From a virus, in the IMG/VR virus record IMGVR_UViG_3300025669_001165, positions 1-53,965 of that record: a stretch of 53,965 nucleotides of DNA; one strand, given 5' to 3'. This document shows, one piece after another, positions 8,625 through 16,328 of the stretch. The notes beneath the pieces are model-generated. The model was not told the DNA's origin, did not search any database, and saw only the letters and a program-made list of their open reading frames with translations. The position numbers and the translations under genes were made by a program. Position 1 is the stretch's first letter, and each line of letters begins with the position of its first letter.

Positions 8625-9038
8625 TTATATAGTACGTTCCCTAACAAATGTAGTCTTATGACATCTTCCACAAGGCGGTAATCTATCACTCTTATCATCT
8701 AGGAACAAATCTTCATTACACTCTATACATACGTATGCTCCCTTGCCTGGCTTCTTACCTGTCTTGTATAACTTCTTTCTTCCTATCATCTCTTTGGTAA
8801 ACTTAACTACGGGTCTACCTAGTTCTACTTTTCCGCTATCTTCTTTACCAGCATCCATATAAACCCCACCATCAATAATAAGAATATCATCTTTAGAACC
8901 TCTTGTATGTGTAGTGGTACTTGCATCGCCCTTCTCCTTTATATCAGTAAACATACTATCTAATATGTTACCGCACTTTAGACATCGGCAATCCTTTAAC
9001 TTACAAACTGATAAACATTGGTTACATATCTGTCTCAT
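8625..9038 (-). CDS. Double zinc-ribbon protein, unknown function
   Basis: A 137-residue protein with an N-terminal CNQC...CRC..CG cluster and a C-terminal CIEC...PCGRCH cluster, so probably two zinc ribbons joined by a disordered Thr/Ser-rich linker and a K-rich G-R-K-K-L-Y-K-T-G-K-K segment. Nucleic-acid or protein binding is likely. Overlaps the next upstream gene by 4 bases. Confidence 0.7.
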   Translation of the reverse strand: MRQICNQCLSVCKLKDCRCLKCGNILDSMFTDIKEKGDASTTTHTRGSKDDILIIDGGVYMDAGKEDSGKVELGRPVVKFTKEMIGRKKLYKTGKKPGKGAYVCIECNEDLFLDDKSDRLPPCGRCHKTTFVRERTI

Positions 9039-9232
9039 CTCTTACCCCCTCTGGTCTTATCAAAGTTAATCATAGAAGTAAGAGTATGACTGTTTACCTC
9101 TAACTCTCTTACTACTGTTTGTCCTTGTTGTATAATCCCATCTGGATTGGCTCTTAACATTGTTTCTAACTCCTTCGGATGTAACTTATTATCTCTATCA
9201 TGTGCTATAACAAACACTTGACTTATCTTCAT
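9035..9232 (-). CDS. Hypothetical 65-residue protein
   Basis: A small protein beginning MKISQVFVIAHDRDNKLHPK and ending in a basic T-R-G-G-K-R tail. The start has a GGAGGGATATG context and the end overlaps the zinc-ribbon gene by 4 bases. No family recognised. Confidence 0.6.
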   Translation of the reverse strand: MKISQVFVIAHDRDNKLHPKELETMLRANPDGIIQQGQTVVRELEVNSHTLTSMINFDKTRGGKR

Positions 9233-9239
9233 ATCCCTC

Positions 9240-9635
9240 CTATTGATTAGAGGGGCTACTCCATATTATCTTGACTGGCCATGTACGTTTCATCTTATAC
9301 GTCTTACTATCCATCCCAGGGTCGACTATGAAGTTTCCCCTCATCCGAATTCTGACGTGTCTCCCATTTACCCACTTTCCTTCTTTTAGTACCTTAACTG
9401 TTCCTCTCTCATAAACGTAATCCCCTTTGGCTAACAAGGTACCTTTTTCATCAATGAGTTCACAGTCATTAATCAATCCATCTTCTTTCATCTTAGTCAC
9501 CACTATGTCTACCCTTACATCACAATCCCAACTCTCAGGATGGTTCGGTCCATCTAACCATAATGCATGCGACAGTGATTGATACTTCTTAGCAATATCT
9601 CTTAACCTTTTCTTCTCTTTAGATAGACAACACAT
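9240..9635 (-). CDS. Hypothetical 131-residue protein
   Basis: The ATG overlaps the stop codon of the preceding small gene (TAATG), implying translational coupling. The protein opens with a basic KEKKRLRDIAKKY helix, then a predicted beta-rich region with D-E-K-G-T-L-L-A-K-G-D-Y-V-Y. No known family was recognised. It belongs to the packaging/head operon. Confidence 0.65.
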   Translation of the reverse strand: MCCLSKEKKRLRDIAKKYQSLSHALWLDGPNHPESWDCDVRVDIVVTKMKEDGLINDCELIDEKGTLLAKGDYVYERGTVKVLKEGKWVNGRHVRIRMRGNFIVDPGMDSKTYKMKRTWPVKIIWSSPSNQ

Positions 9636-9793
9636 TACGCCTCATCCTTCTCTTCTGTTGTGCTCTTAATACTATTGATACTGAAGTTGTTCCTATCCTT
9701 AAACTCTTCTACTTTACCTTTATTCCATGTTTGAACGGGTCTGAAGAAACCTGTTACTCTACTGAACACTTCTACGTTACATTCTTTACCCAT
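9635..9793 (-). CDS. Small protein resembling the C-terminal end of anaerobic ribonucleotide reductase (NrdD)
   Basis: A 52-residue protein, too short for most gene callers. It reads MGKECNVEVFSRVTGFFRPV, then Q-T-W-N-K-G-K-V-E-E-F-K-D-R. The S-R-V-T-G-[YF]...W-N-x-G-K-x-E-F-x-D-R pattern is the C-terminal signature of class III NrdD, next to its zinc site and glycyl-radical loop. The radical glycine and cysteine pairs are absent, so it cannot be a reductase alone. AGGGGGTAAGTA is the ribosome site; the start overlaps the previous stop (TAATG) and the stop overlaps the next start. Confidence 0.65.
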   Translation of the reverse strand: MGKECNVEVFSRVTGFFRPVQTWNKGKVEEFKDRNNFSINSIKSTTEEKDEA

Positions 9794-9969
9794 TACTTAC
9801 CCCCTGTTATCTTACCAAGTGTGGGTCCCCATAGAGCGCTCTTTGAATGCTCTTTGATATGAGTAATCATATCCCTCATTTTACTAAAGCAACCCTTCTC
9901 TTCCATATCATCTAGGATTCTATCGTGTTCTACTTTTTCTTCTTGTGCTATAGCATCTCCATTATACAT
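9793..9969 (-). CDS. Hypothetical 58-residue protein coupled to terminase
   Basis: The ATG overlaps the terminase stop (TAATG) and the stop overlaps the next start (TAATG). The protein MYNGDAIAQEEKVEHDRILD continues with D-D-M-E-E-K-G-C-F-S-K and is mostly helical and charged. No family recognised. Tight coupling at both ends makes a real gene likely. Confidence 0.6.
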   Translation of the reverse strand: MYNGDAIAQEEKVEHDRILDDMEEKGCFSKMRDMITHIKEHSKSALWGPTLGKITGGK

Positions 9970-11666
9970 TAGAAGTCCTCCATGTTTGATAGTGCAGTAT
10001 CTCTTAACCCATCATCTCTTTCTTCTCTATCATGCCTGTTCTCTGCTACAGATGAGATTGGGACTATCCTTGACATATCTCTATTTGTCCCTTGTGCACT
10101 ATCCTTGAAGAATATCATACTACCTTCTTCGTTTATCTTGTTTGCTATGAAATCGTATATGTCTGCGTGAAAGTAATGGTCAGGTTTACCAAACTCTTTA
10201 TACTTTGCTACTTCATTACCATCGGGTGCTTTCTCTACTACTCTTAGTGGGGCACACATCTGATTGAAGAACTGAGGTATGAACTCTGCATTACTTGGTA
10301 GTGTTATCTGTCTATGTTGATATTGACCTACTACATGGTCACCCGCTTGAGTCCTATTGATGTTAACTGTATCTGCTCCTTCTTCCTCATCTTCTTTTAT
10401 CTCTAGTAAGTCTTTACGTTTATCATCTGAAGGCCAATAGTATGCTAAGTATACCCTACCTATGAATCTCTGTTGGAACTCTTTACACTTCCGTGTTTCA
10501 GGGTTAGCATCTATCACACATACATCTACATTGTACGTTTCCATCAATGGGTCTAACTCTTCGAAGCTAGTCAATGTACAAATATGAACTACCCTTCTCT
10601 TGTTGTCTACCAACTCTGATATCCTAACGTTCAATACTGTTCCTACATCTACTCCCATAGTACAATGGTCTGCTGGAGTTGGGCATTGATATGTTGGGTC
10701 TACACATGCTCGTAAGTCTCCCTTTGCTAATCTGTTACCTTTAGCTGCATATGGTAAACCTAAGTCTGAATTGAAGAACTCTTGTATTTCGAACTGTGCT
10801 ATACTCTGACTGTTCTCTATCATCTTTGCTATATCAGTTCTTGCACATATGAGTTTATTGATATGATATCCATTGATACCTTTCCTCTCTGGATACTTAG
10901 CTACCCATTCTCCCATAGCTAACCTATCTATTTCTTTCTTACAATCCATACATATGACTTTACCTGTTTCACAGTTTACGTTCTTCTCCCATGTCAATGT
11001 TTGCTTTAATCCACAATGATTACAAGGTATGAACCATTGCATCTGATTACTATCATTATACAGTTTGTCTATACCATCATCAGGATACGTAGGTGTACTA
11101 ACTGCTCTACTCCATTTCAAATCACTATGACCTAATCTCTTCTCTCCTCTTGCTAATGTACCTTCTGTTAACTCATCCAACTCATCATATAACATACAAT
11201 CACTATCAATAGTCTTTAGCTTATGAGGTTTACGACTTCCTCTAAAGTATATGAATGCTTTACCTATCTTCTTTAGTCCTATGTTATCTGTTGATGTTAA
11301 TCTCTCTAGTAGATATGGGCAGTCTTGTATTGCAGGGTTTACTCTTCCATGAACAAACGAACTTAACTCAGGGTCAGCAGGTTGTACTATAGTTGAGTTC
11401 ATTCTATAGATATCTGCTAACCAGAATGCAATGTTCATCATCCATTCACTTACTCCACATTGTGCTGATTTCCTAACGACGATGTATGGATGGGTATCTT
11501 CATATATCCCTATGAGATACTTGTGACCATCAAATGATAAAGGTTTACCTCTAATCGTTCGATGCTTGGCCGACCAAAGCGCTAGATTCTCCCTTGTTCT
11601 CTCTTTCAAGAGCTTCGAGGATAACGCCGTCGACTTGCTTGAGTTCATCTTTTGTGAAGCTAACAT
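9969..11666 (-). CDS. terL: Terminase large subunit (GpA-type)
   Basis: A 565-residue packaging motor. ATPase: R-K-S-A-Q-C-G-V-S-E-W (Walker A-like, GpA style) at about residue 66 and M-L-Y-D-E-L-D-E-L (Walker B plus catalytic Glu) at about 160. A CNHCG...CMDC zinc knuckle lies at about 217-245. Nuclease acids sit in M-G-V-D-V-G, V-I-D-A-N-P and H-A-D-I-Y-D. It cuts concatemeric DNA and drives it through the portal. The ATG at 11666 has GGGAG eight bases upstream and lies inside the small-subunit gene, giving a 116-base overlap in another frame. A downstream start is possible but has no ribosome site. Confidence 0.9.
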   Translation of the reverse strand: MLASQKMNSSKSTALSSKLLKERTRENLALWSAKHRTIRGKPLSFDGHKYLIGIYEDTHPYIVVRKSAQCGVSEWMMNIAFWLADIYRMNSTIVQPADPELSSFVHGRVNPAIQDCPYLLERLTSTDNIGLKKIGKAFIYFRGSRKPHKLKTIDSDCMLYDELDELTEGTLARGEKRLGHSDLKWSRAVSTPTYPDDGIDKLYNDSNQMQWFIPCNHCGLKQTLTWEKNVNCETGKVICMDCKKEIDRLAMGEWVAKYPERKGINGYHINKLICARTDIAKMIENSQSIAQFEIQEFFNSDLGLPYAAKGNRLAKGDLRACVDPTYQCPTPADHCTMGVDVGTVLNVRISELVDNKRRVVHICTLTSFEELDPLMETYNVDVCVIDANPETRKCKEFQQRFIGRVYLAYYWPSDDKRKDLLEIKEDEEEGADTVNINRTQAGDHVVGQYQHRQITLPSNAEFIPQFFNQMCAPLRVVEKAPDGNEVAKYKEFGKPDHYFHADIYDFIANKINEEGSMIFFKDSAQGTNRDMSRIVPISSVAENRHDREERDDGLRDTALSNMEDF

Positions 11667-12165
11667 TCAGTTGACTCCCAATCATTGTTTGTGGATTATG
11701 AAGAATGTCACCTGTTCGGATAAGGGGTTCTTTACCTTCAAGTTCGATGCGAACGTCTTCAAGTACTTTCTTCGCATCTGTTAATTGGCCCCGGGCAATC
11801 AGTCTATTGTAGATTGCCTCGTATCTCGCTAGCCTCACAGACTTCTGTGCTATTGGTATATGCACAAAGTCATCTCCGAATATATCTTGCCGTAGTTCTG
11901 TAATCTTCTTTCGGTAAACTGTTTTGATGTTTGCTATTGTAGATTGCTTTACCGCTACCATTGCCAAGTCATATAACTTCTTCTGTATGTCAGAAGTGGT
12001 AAACCCGGCTGCATACCATTTCGCTACTGCCACCTTATGTATAGGTTTAAGTTTAAACGCCATTGTGTCTGTTGGGATGATTGCTGGCAGGGTCTCGTTT
12101 GGATGAGCCTTCTCTATCTCTTTGAGTACTTGTTCAGATATGTCTAGTGGTTGTTTATTGCTCAT
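11551..12165 (-). CDS. terS: Terminase small subunit (DUF2280-like)
   Basis: A 204-residue protein directly upstream of the large subunit. Residues about 38-75 form a helix-turn-helix (L-K-P-I-H-K-V-A-V-A-K-W, then a V-K-Q-S-T-I-A-N-I recognition helix). An I-P-I-A-Q-K-S-V-R-L-A-R-Y oligomerisation helix follows, as in DUF2280-type small terminases. It recognises the packaging site. The last 40 codons overlap terL. Confidence 0.82.
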   Translation of the reverse strand: MSNKQPLDISEQVLKEIEKAHPNETLPAIIPTDTMAFKLKPIHKVAVAKWYAAGFTTSDIQKKLYDLAMVAVKQSTIANIKTVYRKKITELRQDIFGDDFVHIPIAQKSVRLARYEAIYNRLIARGQLTDAKKVLEDVRIELEGKEPLIRTGDILHNPQTMIGSQLNVSFTKDELKQVDGVILEALERENKGESSALVGQASND

Positions 12166-12306
12166 ATATAGATTATATGTTATTAATACGAATAGGACTA
12201 GTTAAATATTATGTATCATACCTACCAGTCATAGTTCATGTATATGTTATATGTTATAATACGTGTATTTGTTCTGTTATAACGTTCTCAAGTTTTTTAA
12301 TAATGT
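12166..12306. other. AT-rich intergenic region upstream of terminase genes
   Basis: This 141-base stretch holds no supported gene. Read on the minus strand it has TTGAGA (a -35-like hexamer), then an AACGTTATAAC repeat and several ATAACATATAAC words. These resemble parts of the two strong promoters at 42.5 and 44.3 kb, but I find no -10 at the right spacing. A promoter or packaging-site role is plausible and unproven. Confidence 0.4.
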
Positions 12307-12567
12307 TTACTTTTTTATACTGGAAAGCGTCACTGCAAGCCATTCCTTAAACAAATCTAAGAACTCTATATCACAGTATCCTTGTTTACCTCTGTTGTAA
12401 ACTTTACCGTCTTTGGTTATCTTAATCCATTCTTTACCATGTAGACGTAATATGAAGTTACCATCTTTGTCTAACATCATAACTGCTACAGGGCCATCTG
12501 TAGTAGGTTGAAAGCTTAGTTCTAACTCTCTATTACTCTCTAGTGTGTTTTTAACATTCTCTTCCAT
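12307..12567 (-). CDS. Hypothetical 86-residue protein
   Basis: The start at 12567 is chosen over an ATG 24 bases upstream because GAGGAGGTAGAG sits just before it. The protein has a V-M-M-L-D-K-D-G-N-F-I-L-R-L turn and a W-I-K-I-T-K-D-G-K-V-Y strand pair. No family recognised. Confidence 0.65.
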   Translation of the reverse strand: MEENVKNTLESNRELELSFQPTTDGPVAVMMLDKDGNFILRLHGKEWIKITKDGKVYNRGKQGYCDIEFLDLFKEWLAVTLSSIKK

Positions 12568-12578
12568 CTCTACCTCCT

Positions 12579-12722
12579 CTAAAATAAACAATCTCCATCA
12601 TACCCAAAATCATCTCTTATCTGTTCTTGCTTACAATGTTCACACATATCTGGCTCACATTCAAATAGGGCATTATCATAATCAAACTCCTCTCCGCAAG
12701 ACTTACATATGTATTTACTCAT
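12579..12722 (-). CDS. 47-residue zinc-ribbon protein
   Basis: Start MSKYICKSCG; four cysteines in CKSC and CEHC pairs make a zinc ribbon with an acidic surface (E-E-F-D-Y-D-N-A). AAGGAGGAGAATG gives the ribosome site, and a second ATG lies one codon earlier. Role unknown; such mini-ribbons often bind host transcription or translation factors. Confidence 0.65.
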   Translation of the reverse strand: MSKYICKSCGEEFDYDNALFECEPDMCEHCKQEQIRDDFGYDGDCLF

Positions 12723-12733
12723 CATTCTCCTCC

Positions 12734-12829
12734 TTATCCTTTTATCCATATAATAAGCAACAACACAATTAGACTAATAATCGGGGCTACTATTCCAACC
12801 CAACTCCTAGCATAAAACATATCAATCAT
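12734..12829 (-). CDS. 31-residue single-pass membrane peptide
   Basis: MIDMFYARSWVGIVAPIISL followed by I-V-L-L-L-I-I-W-I-K-G: almost entirely one hydrophobic helix with a lysine at the C-terminus. GAGGGGGAAG precedes the ATG, which overlaps the upstream gene's stop (ATGATTGA). Probably an inner-membrane peptide, function unknown. Confidence 0.55.
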   Translation of the reverse strand: MIDMFYARSWVGIVAPIISLIVLLLIIWIKG

Positions 12830-13022
12830 CTTCCCCCTCCAACATCATTGTTATAAAATCTACATTAGACAGCCCAGCATACTTAAACTCTTTTATTTGT
12901 TCTTTGGTTATATACTGGAAGCTAAGGTAGTCTGAAAAATCAAGGTCATCAAACTTAGCCCTGTTAATCTTAGCCCTATACTCCAACGCTTCTCTTAGTT
13001 TCTGCTTATCTATTATCATCAT
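12822..13022 (-). CDS. Hypothetical 66-residue protein
   Basis: Helical and charged; contains K-Q-K-L-R-E-A-L-E-Y-R-A-K-I-N-R and an acidic E-G-E-D-D end. GGGAGGAGA precedes tandem ATG codons. No family recognised; part of the small-gene run. Confidence 0.6.
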   Translation of the reverse strand: MMIIDKQKLREALEYRAKINRAKFDDLDFSDYLSFQYITKEQIKEFKYAGLSNVDFITMMLEGEDD

Positions 13023-13038
13023 TCTCCTCCCATAGCTT

Positions 13039-13116
13039 TTAATAAGTCAGACCCAGTTTAATGCTCATCGCCCTCACAATGTTTCTTAGCATCCATCCTA
13101 TAATTTTATCCATCAT
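13039..13116 (-). CDS. Possible 25-residue micro-gene
   Basis: A short frame MMDKIIGWMLRNIVRAMSIK ending L-G-L-T-Y. GGGAGGACA stands before tandem ATGs that overlap the upstream gene's end. The peptide would be a basic amphipathic helix. It fills a gap in a packed gene run, but chance cannot be excluded. Confidence 0.3.
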   Translation of the reverse strand: MMDKIIGWMLRNIVRAMSIKLGLTY

Positions 13117-13318
13117 TGTCCTCCCAAGTTTTAGGCTTAATAATCGGGATAGCTCCACACCCAGCGTAAGTTCCCGTATACTTGTTCTCTATCTCAAACC
13201 CATCAGCAGAACGGATTCCAGAGTCTACTAGGTGGGTTGCCTTTGCAACCATAACATCATTAACATTAGCTTTTCCTGCTAACATTTTAGCTATCTTATC
13301 TATCTCTGCCTGTCTCAT
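13106..13318 (-). CDS. Hypothetical 70-residue protein
   Basis: An N-terminal helical half (MRQAEIDKIAKMLAGKANV) and a C-terminal half with Y-T-G-T-Y-A-G-C-G-A-I-P. AAGGAGAAAGAA is the ribosome site. Function not recognised. Confidence 0.6.
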   Translation of the reverse strand: MRQAEIDKIAKMLAGKANVNDVMVAKATHLVDSGIRSADGFEIENKYTGTYAGCGAIPIIKPKTWEDNDG

Positions 13319-13464
13319 TTCTTTCTCCTTAGGTCTTTTCTTTCCAGGTACTTCTTTGCATCTGCAAGCATTTTCAGAAAGTTCTTGTGCTTTGTGTTTA
13401 AAACAAGAGTTTTCCCTATAGGATACTTCCCTACATACTCTACTATGAGATATTTCTTACTCAC
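13315..13464 (-). CDS. Hypothetical 49-residue protein (GTG start)
   Basis: The GTG at 13464 follows AGGGGGTCCGAAG. The protein begins with a short beta pair (S-K-K-Y-L-I-V-E-Y-V-G-K-Y) and ends in a basic helix with E-R-K-D-L-R-R-K-K. Its stop overlaps the next start by four bases. No family recognised. Confidence 0.5.
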   Translation of the reverse strand: MSKKYLIVEYVGKYPIGKTLVLNTKHKNFLKMLADAKKYLERKDLRRKK

Positions 13465-13475
13465 CTTCGGACCCC

Positions 13476-13724
13476 CTATTCTTTTATTCCAATTACGTAT
13501 ACCTTATCTTCTGGAATCCTTTCTCCTATCTTATAGTAAGAATTAGAAACAAGTTTCTTATCATTAGCCTCATAATGCACACCATTAAGATAGTATTCTT
13601 CTGAGTTACATATATCCCCTGTCTTCAAGATGAAACCTTTATCACTTTTGTACACTCTATAGTCTTCACAACCTACTAACATAACTATCATCAATAACAA
13701 TACTATTAGTGTTATCTTTCTCAT
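13476..13724 (-). CDS. Small lipoprotein
   Basis: Starts RKITLIVLLLMIVMLVGC, a lipoprotein signal with lipobox L-V-G-C; the mature part is about 60 residues with a Y-Y-L-N-G-V-H-Y segment. The ATG at 13724 sits five bases after AGGAGG; a GTG one codon earlier is the other option. Phage lipoproteins at this size can block superinfection or act in lysis (outer spanin), but neither is shown here. Confidence 0.7.
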   Translation of the reverse strand: MRKITLIVLLLMIVMLVGCEDYRVYKSDKGFILKTGDICNSEEYYLNGVHYEANDKKLVSNSYYKIGERIPEDKVYVIGIKE

Positions 13725-13726
13725 CA

Positions 13727-14005
13727 CTACCTCCTCTTAAACATTTCTCTTATCTTTACGTATATATGAACATTCTCTAAATCTTCTTCACATTCTTCTA
13801 CAGTCCACTTCCAGAAGTTCCTTGCATTCACTACCAATGCTGGAATTGCACATATGAGAATACCGTAACTTGTTTTACTAATCAGTACATATGCTATCCA
13901 ACATATCTCTGCAACTACAAACATAGCAAATCCTATTCTGTTCTTATTCCCTACTACGTATGCTGCTGTGATTGCTATAGCTGCTGCTATGTAATCAAAT
14001 CCCAT
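13727..14005 (-). CDS. Small membrane protein (NMN-transporter-like fold)
   Basis: A 92-residue protein with three hydrophobic helices and the pattern A-A-Y-V-V-G-N-K-N-R-I-G-F, W-I-A-Y-V, P-A-L-V-V-N-A-R-N-F-W-K-W. Similar small phage proteins match part of the PnuC (nicotinamide mononucleotide transporter) family. It is only about half a PnuC in length, so transport is not assured; a membrane scaffold is equally possible. Confidence 0.6.
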   Translation of the reverse strand: MGFDYIAAAIAITAAYVVGNKNRIGFAMFVVAEICWIAYVLISKTSYGILICAIPALVVNARNFWKWTVEECEEDLENVHIYVKIREMFKRR

Positions 14006-14010
14006 CTTAC

Positions 14011-14190
14011 CTACCTCCTCTTTATTCTTGCTTGAAAGATGTTACTTATCCTAGTAGATATAGCGATTAGTTTAATAAAACTTTCCTCACTAAGATACTG
14101 AGGTTGCTGTTCTACTGTATCCTCTATGTATATCAACTCATCTTCTATGTTACCTATTCCTCTCTCTATCTTTTCACTTGGTACACCCAT
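14011..14190 (-). CDS. Hypothetical 59-residue protein
   Basis: MGVPSEKIERGIGNIEDELI starts an acidic helical protein ending R-I-K-R-R. AGGGATAGG precedes the ATG, and the frame fits exactly between neighbours. No family recognised. Confidence 0.55.
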   Translation of the reverse strand: MGVPSEKIERGIGNIEDELIYIEDTVEQQPQYLSEESFIKLIAISTRISNIFQARIKRR

Positions 14191-14191
14191 C

Positions 14192-14356
14192 CTATCCCTC
14201 CTTCTTTATTACTACTTCTATTGAACCATCTATATGAGAACCTGCTGTAGTGTGTCCCATAGGATAAGGAAATTCACCAAGTATCTCTCTATCCTCATCT
14301 GTCTCTGGATACAGTCTAATAGAAAACTCATCTGTTGTATCTATCTCTACTTTCAT
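14192..14356 (-). CDS. Hypothetical 54-residue acidic protein
   Basis: MKVEIDTTDEFSIRLYPETD starts a short beta-like protein with H-T-T-A-G-S-H-I-D-G. AAGGAGGTAGT is the ribosome site. Function not recognised. Confidence 0.55.
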   Translation of the reverse strand: MKVEIDTTDEFSIRLYPETDEDREILGEFPYPMGHTTAGSHIDGSIEVVIKKEG

Positions 14357-14357
14357 A

Positions 14358-14543
14358 CTACCTCCTTATGAACTTTCCTTTATGATAAATAGTTTCCTTT
14401 GGTATGTATACCATCTTACCTGTATCTAACCTATCTCCTATGAAGAAGTCTCTATTGTAATCTCCTGATATCAATACAACTCTTATCATAACCTTCTGAT
14501 ATGGGATGTCCCACATGTCTCCTACTTGAGGGTGGTTCTTCAT
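14358..14543 (-). CDS. Hypothetical 61-residue protein
   Basis: A small beta-rich protein (V-M-I-R-V-V-L-I-S-G-D-Y) with an AGGAGGAAGGA ribosome site and a 4-base overlap with the upstream gene. No family recognised. Confidence 0.6.
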   Translation of the reverse strand: MKNHPQVGDMWDIPYQKVMIRVVLISGDYNRDFFIGDRLDTGKMVYIPKETIYHKGKFIRR

Positions 14544-14860
14544 TCCTTCCTCCTATATCTACTCTGTCTTTCATATTCGTATCTTCTTGTAGTTGCAATT
14601 CTCATTGCCTCTCTTATGCTTCTGATAGGAATTCCAAACTCCCTCATAGCCCTTCTAACTGATATGATACTACAGTTATGGATTTCTGCTACTCTTCTCA
14701 TTGGTAGTTGTTTGTCTACATAAAGTTCTATCAATGCTTCTTTCTTTATGAAGACTCTACGAGTTCCTTCTGGACGGCCTTGGGTTTGAATTTGAGTTTC
14801 TCCTTTGCTTCTCTTTCCATTCTTTTCTTCTCTCTCATCATATAAGCTTTCCTTATACAT
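14540..14860 (-). CDS. Helix-turn-helix DNA-binding protein
   Basis: The C-terminal part contains K-K-E-A-L-I-E-L-Y-V-D-K, P-M-R-R-V-A-E-I-H-N-C-S and V-R-R-A-M-R-E-F-G-I-P, a resolvase/homing-nuclease-style HTH with a basic tail. The first 38 codons overlap the next gene in another frame and look less convincing. The true start may be later, perhaps a TTG near 14738, since no strong ribosome site marks 14860. Probably a transcription regulator or a remnant of a homing-nuclease DNA-binding domain. Confidence 0.6.
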   Translation of the reverse strand: MYKESLYDEREEKNGKRSKGETQIQTQGRPEGTRRVFIKKEALIELYVDKQLPMRRVAEIHNCSIISVRRAMREFGIPIRSIREAMRIATTRRYEYERQSRYRRKE

Positions 14861-15030
14861 ACCTTACATAGATATCCCAATGTCTTCTTCTCTACTACTA
14901 CTGGCATTGGAAAGTTCTTCTTAGTGAACTTGCTATTCCTATCACATCTGTAACAACTACATCTTTTCATCGAAAGGTTCTTAACTTTACCAAATGCTCC
15001 TTTAGTTCTGTGCTTTGCTTTGTTCTTCAC
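14746..15030 (-). CDS. Zinc-finger protein, unknown function
   Basis: GTG start after AGGAGGTTACTAG. The 94-residue basic protein has CSCYRC and CKVC pairs about 28 residues apart, then a long lysine/glutamate helix. Nucleic-acid binding is likely. Confidence 0.6.
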   Translation of the reverse strand: MKNKAKHRTKGAFGKVKNLSMKRCSCYRCDRNSKFTKKNFPMPVVVEKKTLGYLCKVCIRKAYMMREKKRMEREAKEKLKFKPKAVQKELVESS

Positions 15031-15199
15031 CTAGTAACCTCCTTTTCAATGCTTTCCTTCCTTCTCTGATAAGTTGATTGCCCATTGCTATTGATACCTT
15101 TGAAGGCATACTCTCTGTATGCTTCACTGCCCCATCATAGAAAGATAGTATTACACTATTCCCCTTTGTCATTACCTCAAACTTTTTACCTTCCTTCAC
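15002..15199 (-). CDS. Hypothetical 65-residue protein
   Basis: GTG start after AGGAGGATAAA. Strand-rich first half (V-I-L-S-F-Y-D-G-A-V) and basic helical second half (R-K-A-L-K-R-R-L). Overlaps the zinc-finger gene by 29 bases. Not recognised. Confidence 0.55.
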   Translation of the reverse strand: MKEGKKFEVMTKGNSVILSFYDGAVKHTESMPSKVSIAMGNQLIREGRKALKRRLLGEEQSKAQN

Positions 15200-15200
15200 T

Positions 15201-16328
15201 TTATCCTCCTACTCTTTGTAATACCTCATGAAGTTTCTTTGCTGCATTATCCCAAGTAAACTCTGATATTGATTCTGTACACTTCTTCTCCATCCAGAGA
15301 TACTTCTCATGGTCATCTCTTATTGCTTCTAACATACTTGTTGCTTTATCTGTATCTGGTATCTTCCAACTACCTCTATCCCCCCTGAACCAGAAGTTAT
15401 CATTTGCTATCTCTTCTCTGCAACTAGGTACTTTTAACTCTTCAGGATAGTCTTGTAAGTATTCTGACATCCCTGTCCAGTCTGTTGTGATTGCAGGAGT
15501 TCCACAAGCAATGCATTCCATCAAAGGTAAGTTCCATCCTTCTGCTTTTGATAACCAAATACCAAAGTCTGCTTCTCTATACATATGTGCCATCTCTCTA
15601 AATGATAGATGCTTTGGAAAATGAGGTATTACTATTCTTGCGCTACCTCTCTCGTATACTAACTCCCCTCTGTTGTTTGCTTCTACGTGTGGTTCAAGGA
15701 ATTGTCTTGCTTCTTTATTCCAGTTTGGGTTGAAGTTGTTACCTATCCAAGCATACAATGTAGCTTTCTTTCTTGCCCCTTCGAATGCTTTAATGAATGC
15801 TGTAAGAACATCTACAGTTCCTTTTCTCTTCTCCCACTTACCTACATGTATGAATGTTAATCCTCTTTCCTCTATCCTTTGCATCTTGAAGTCTTGAGAG
15901 TAGTCTGGATAGAATAGTTCTGGGTCGTAACCTTCTGGAACTACATCTATGTTACTTTGACCTAGTTCACTTTCCAATACTCCCTTCCCCCATTTACTTG
16001 GGGTTAACAAATGGTCACAAGTTCTCATCATTGACTTGGATATCTCATCAAACCTCTCCATTTCAAATACAGGAAACCCTATTCTCTTCCTTCCAGAGAA
16101 CTGACTTAAGAAAGGTTCATTGAATATCATTACTCCCAAGTCACTACTCTGTATGTTCTTCCTATTGTCTAACCATTTCTCTACATCTGTATCTTTCCAT
16201 TGTACGTTACCAAATGGAGGTAGTATACTAACAGGCTCGTCTACGAACTGCTTGCTATACGCCTTTATAAGGTTGTAAGAATGGATGCCATATCCTAAAT
16301 AATTGATTGGAGCATAAAAGTTTATCAT
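15201..16328 (-). CDS. Glycosyltransferase, family GT4-like
   Basis: A 375-residue GT-B glycosyltransferase. The C-terminal half has H-V-G-K-W-E-K-R-K-G-T (donor-loop start) and E-G-W-N-L-P-L-M-E-C, the EX7E motif of retaining GT4 enzymes; P-E-G-Y-D-P-E-L-F sits at the domain junction. It transfers a sugar from a nucleotide donor to an unknown acceptor. The start at 16328 has GGGAGGGACGA and overlaps the previous stop (ATGA). Last gene of a six-gene overlapping block. Confidence 0.85.
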   Translation of the reverse strand: MINFYAPINYLGYGIHSYNLIKAYSKQFVDEPVSILPPFGNVQWKDTDVEKWLDNRKNIQSSDLGVMIFNEPFLSQFSGRKRIGFPVFEMERFDEISKSMMRTCDHLLTPSKWGKGVLESELGQSNIDVVPEGYDPELFYPDYSQDFKMQRIEERGLTFIHVGKWEKRKGTVDVLTAFIKAFEGARKKATLYAWIGNNFNPNWNKEARQFLEPHVEANNRGELVYERGSARIVIPHFPKHLSFREMAHMYREADFGIWLSKAEGWNLPLMECIACGTPAITTDWTGMSEYLQDYPEELKVPSCREEIANDNFWFRGDRGSWKIPDTDKATSMLEAIRDDHEKYLWMEKKCTESISEFTWDNAAKKLHEVLQRVGG

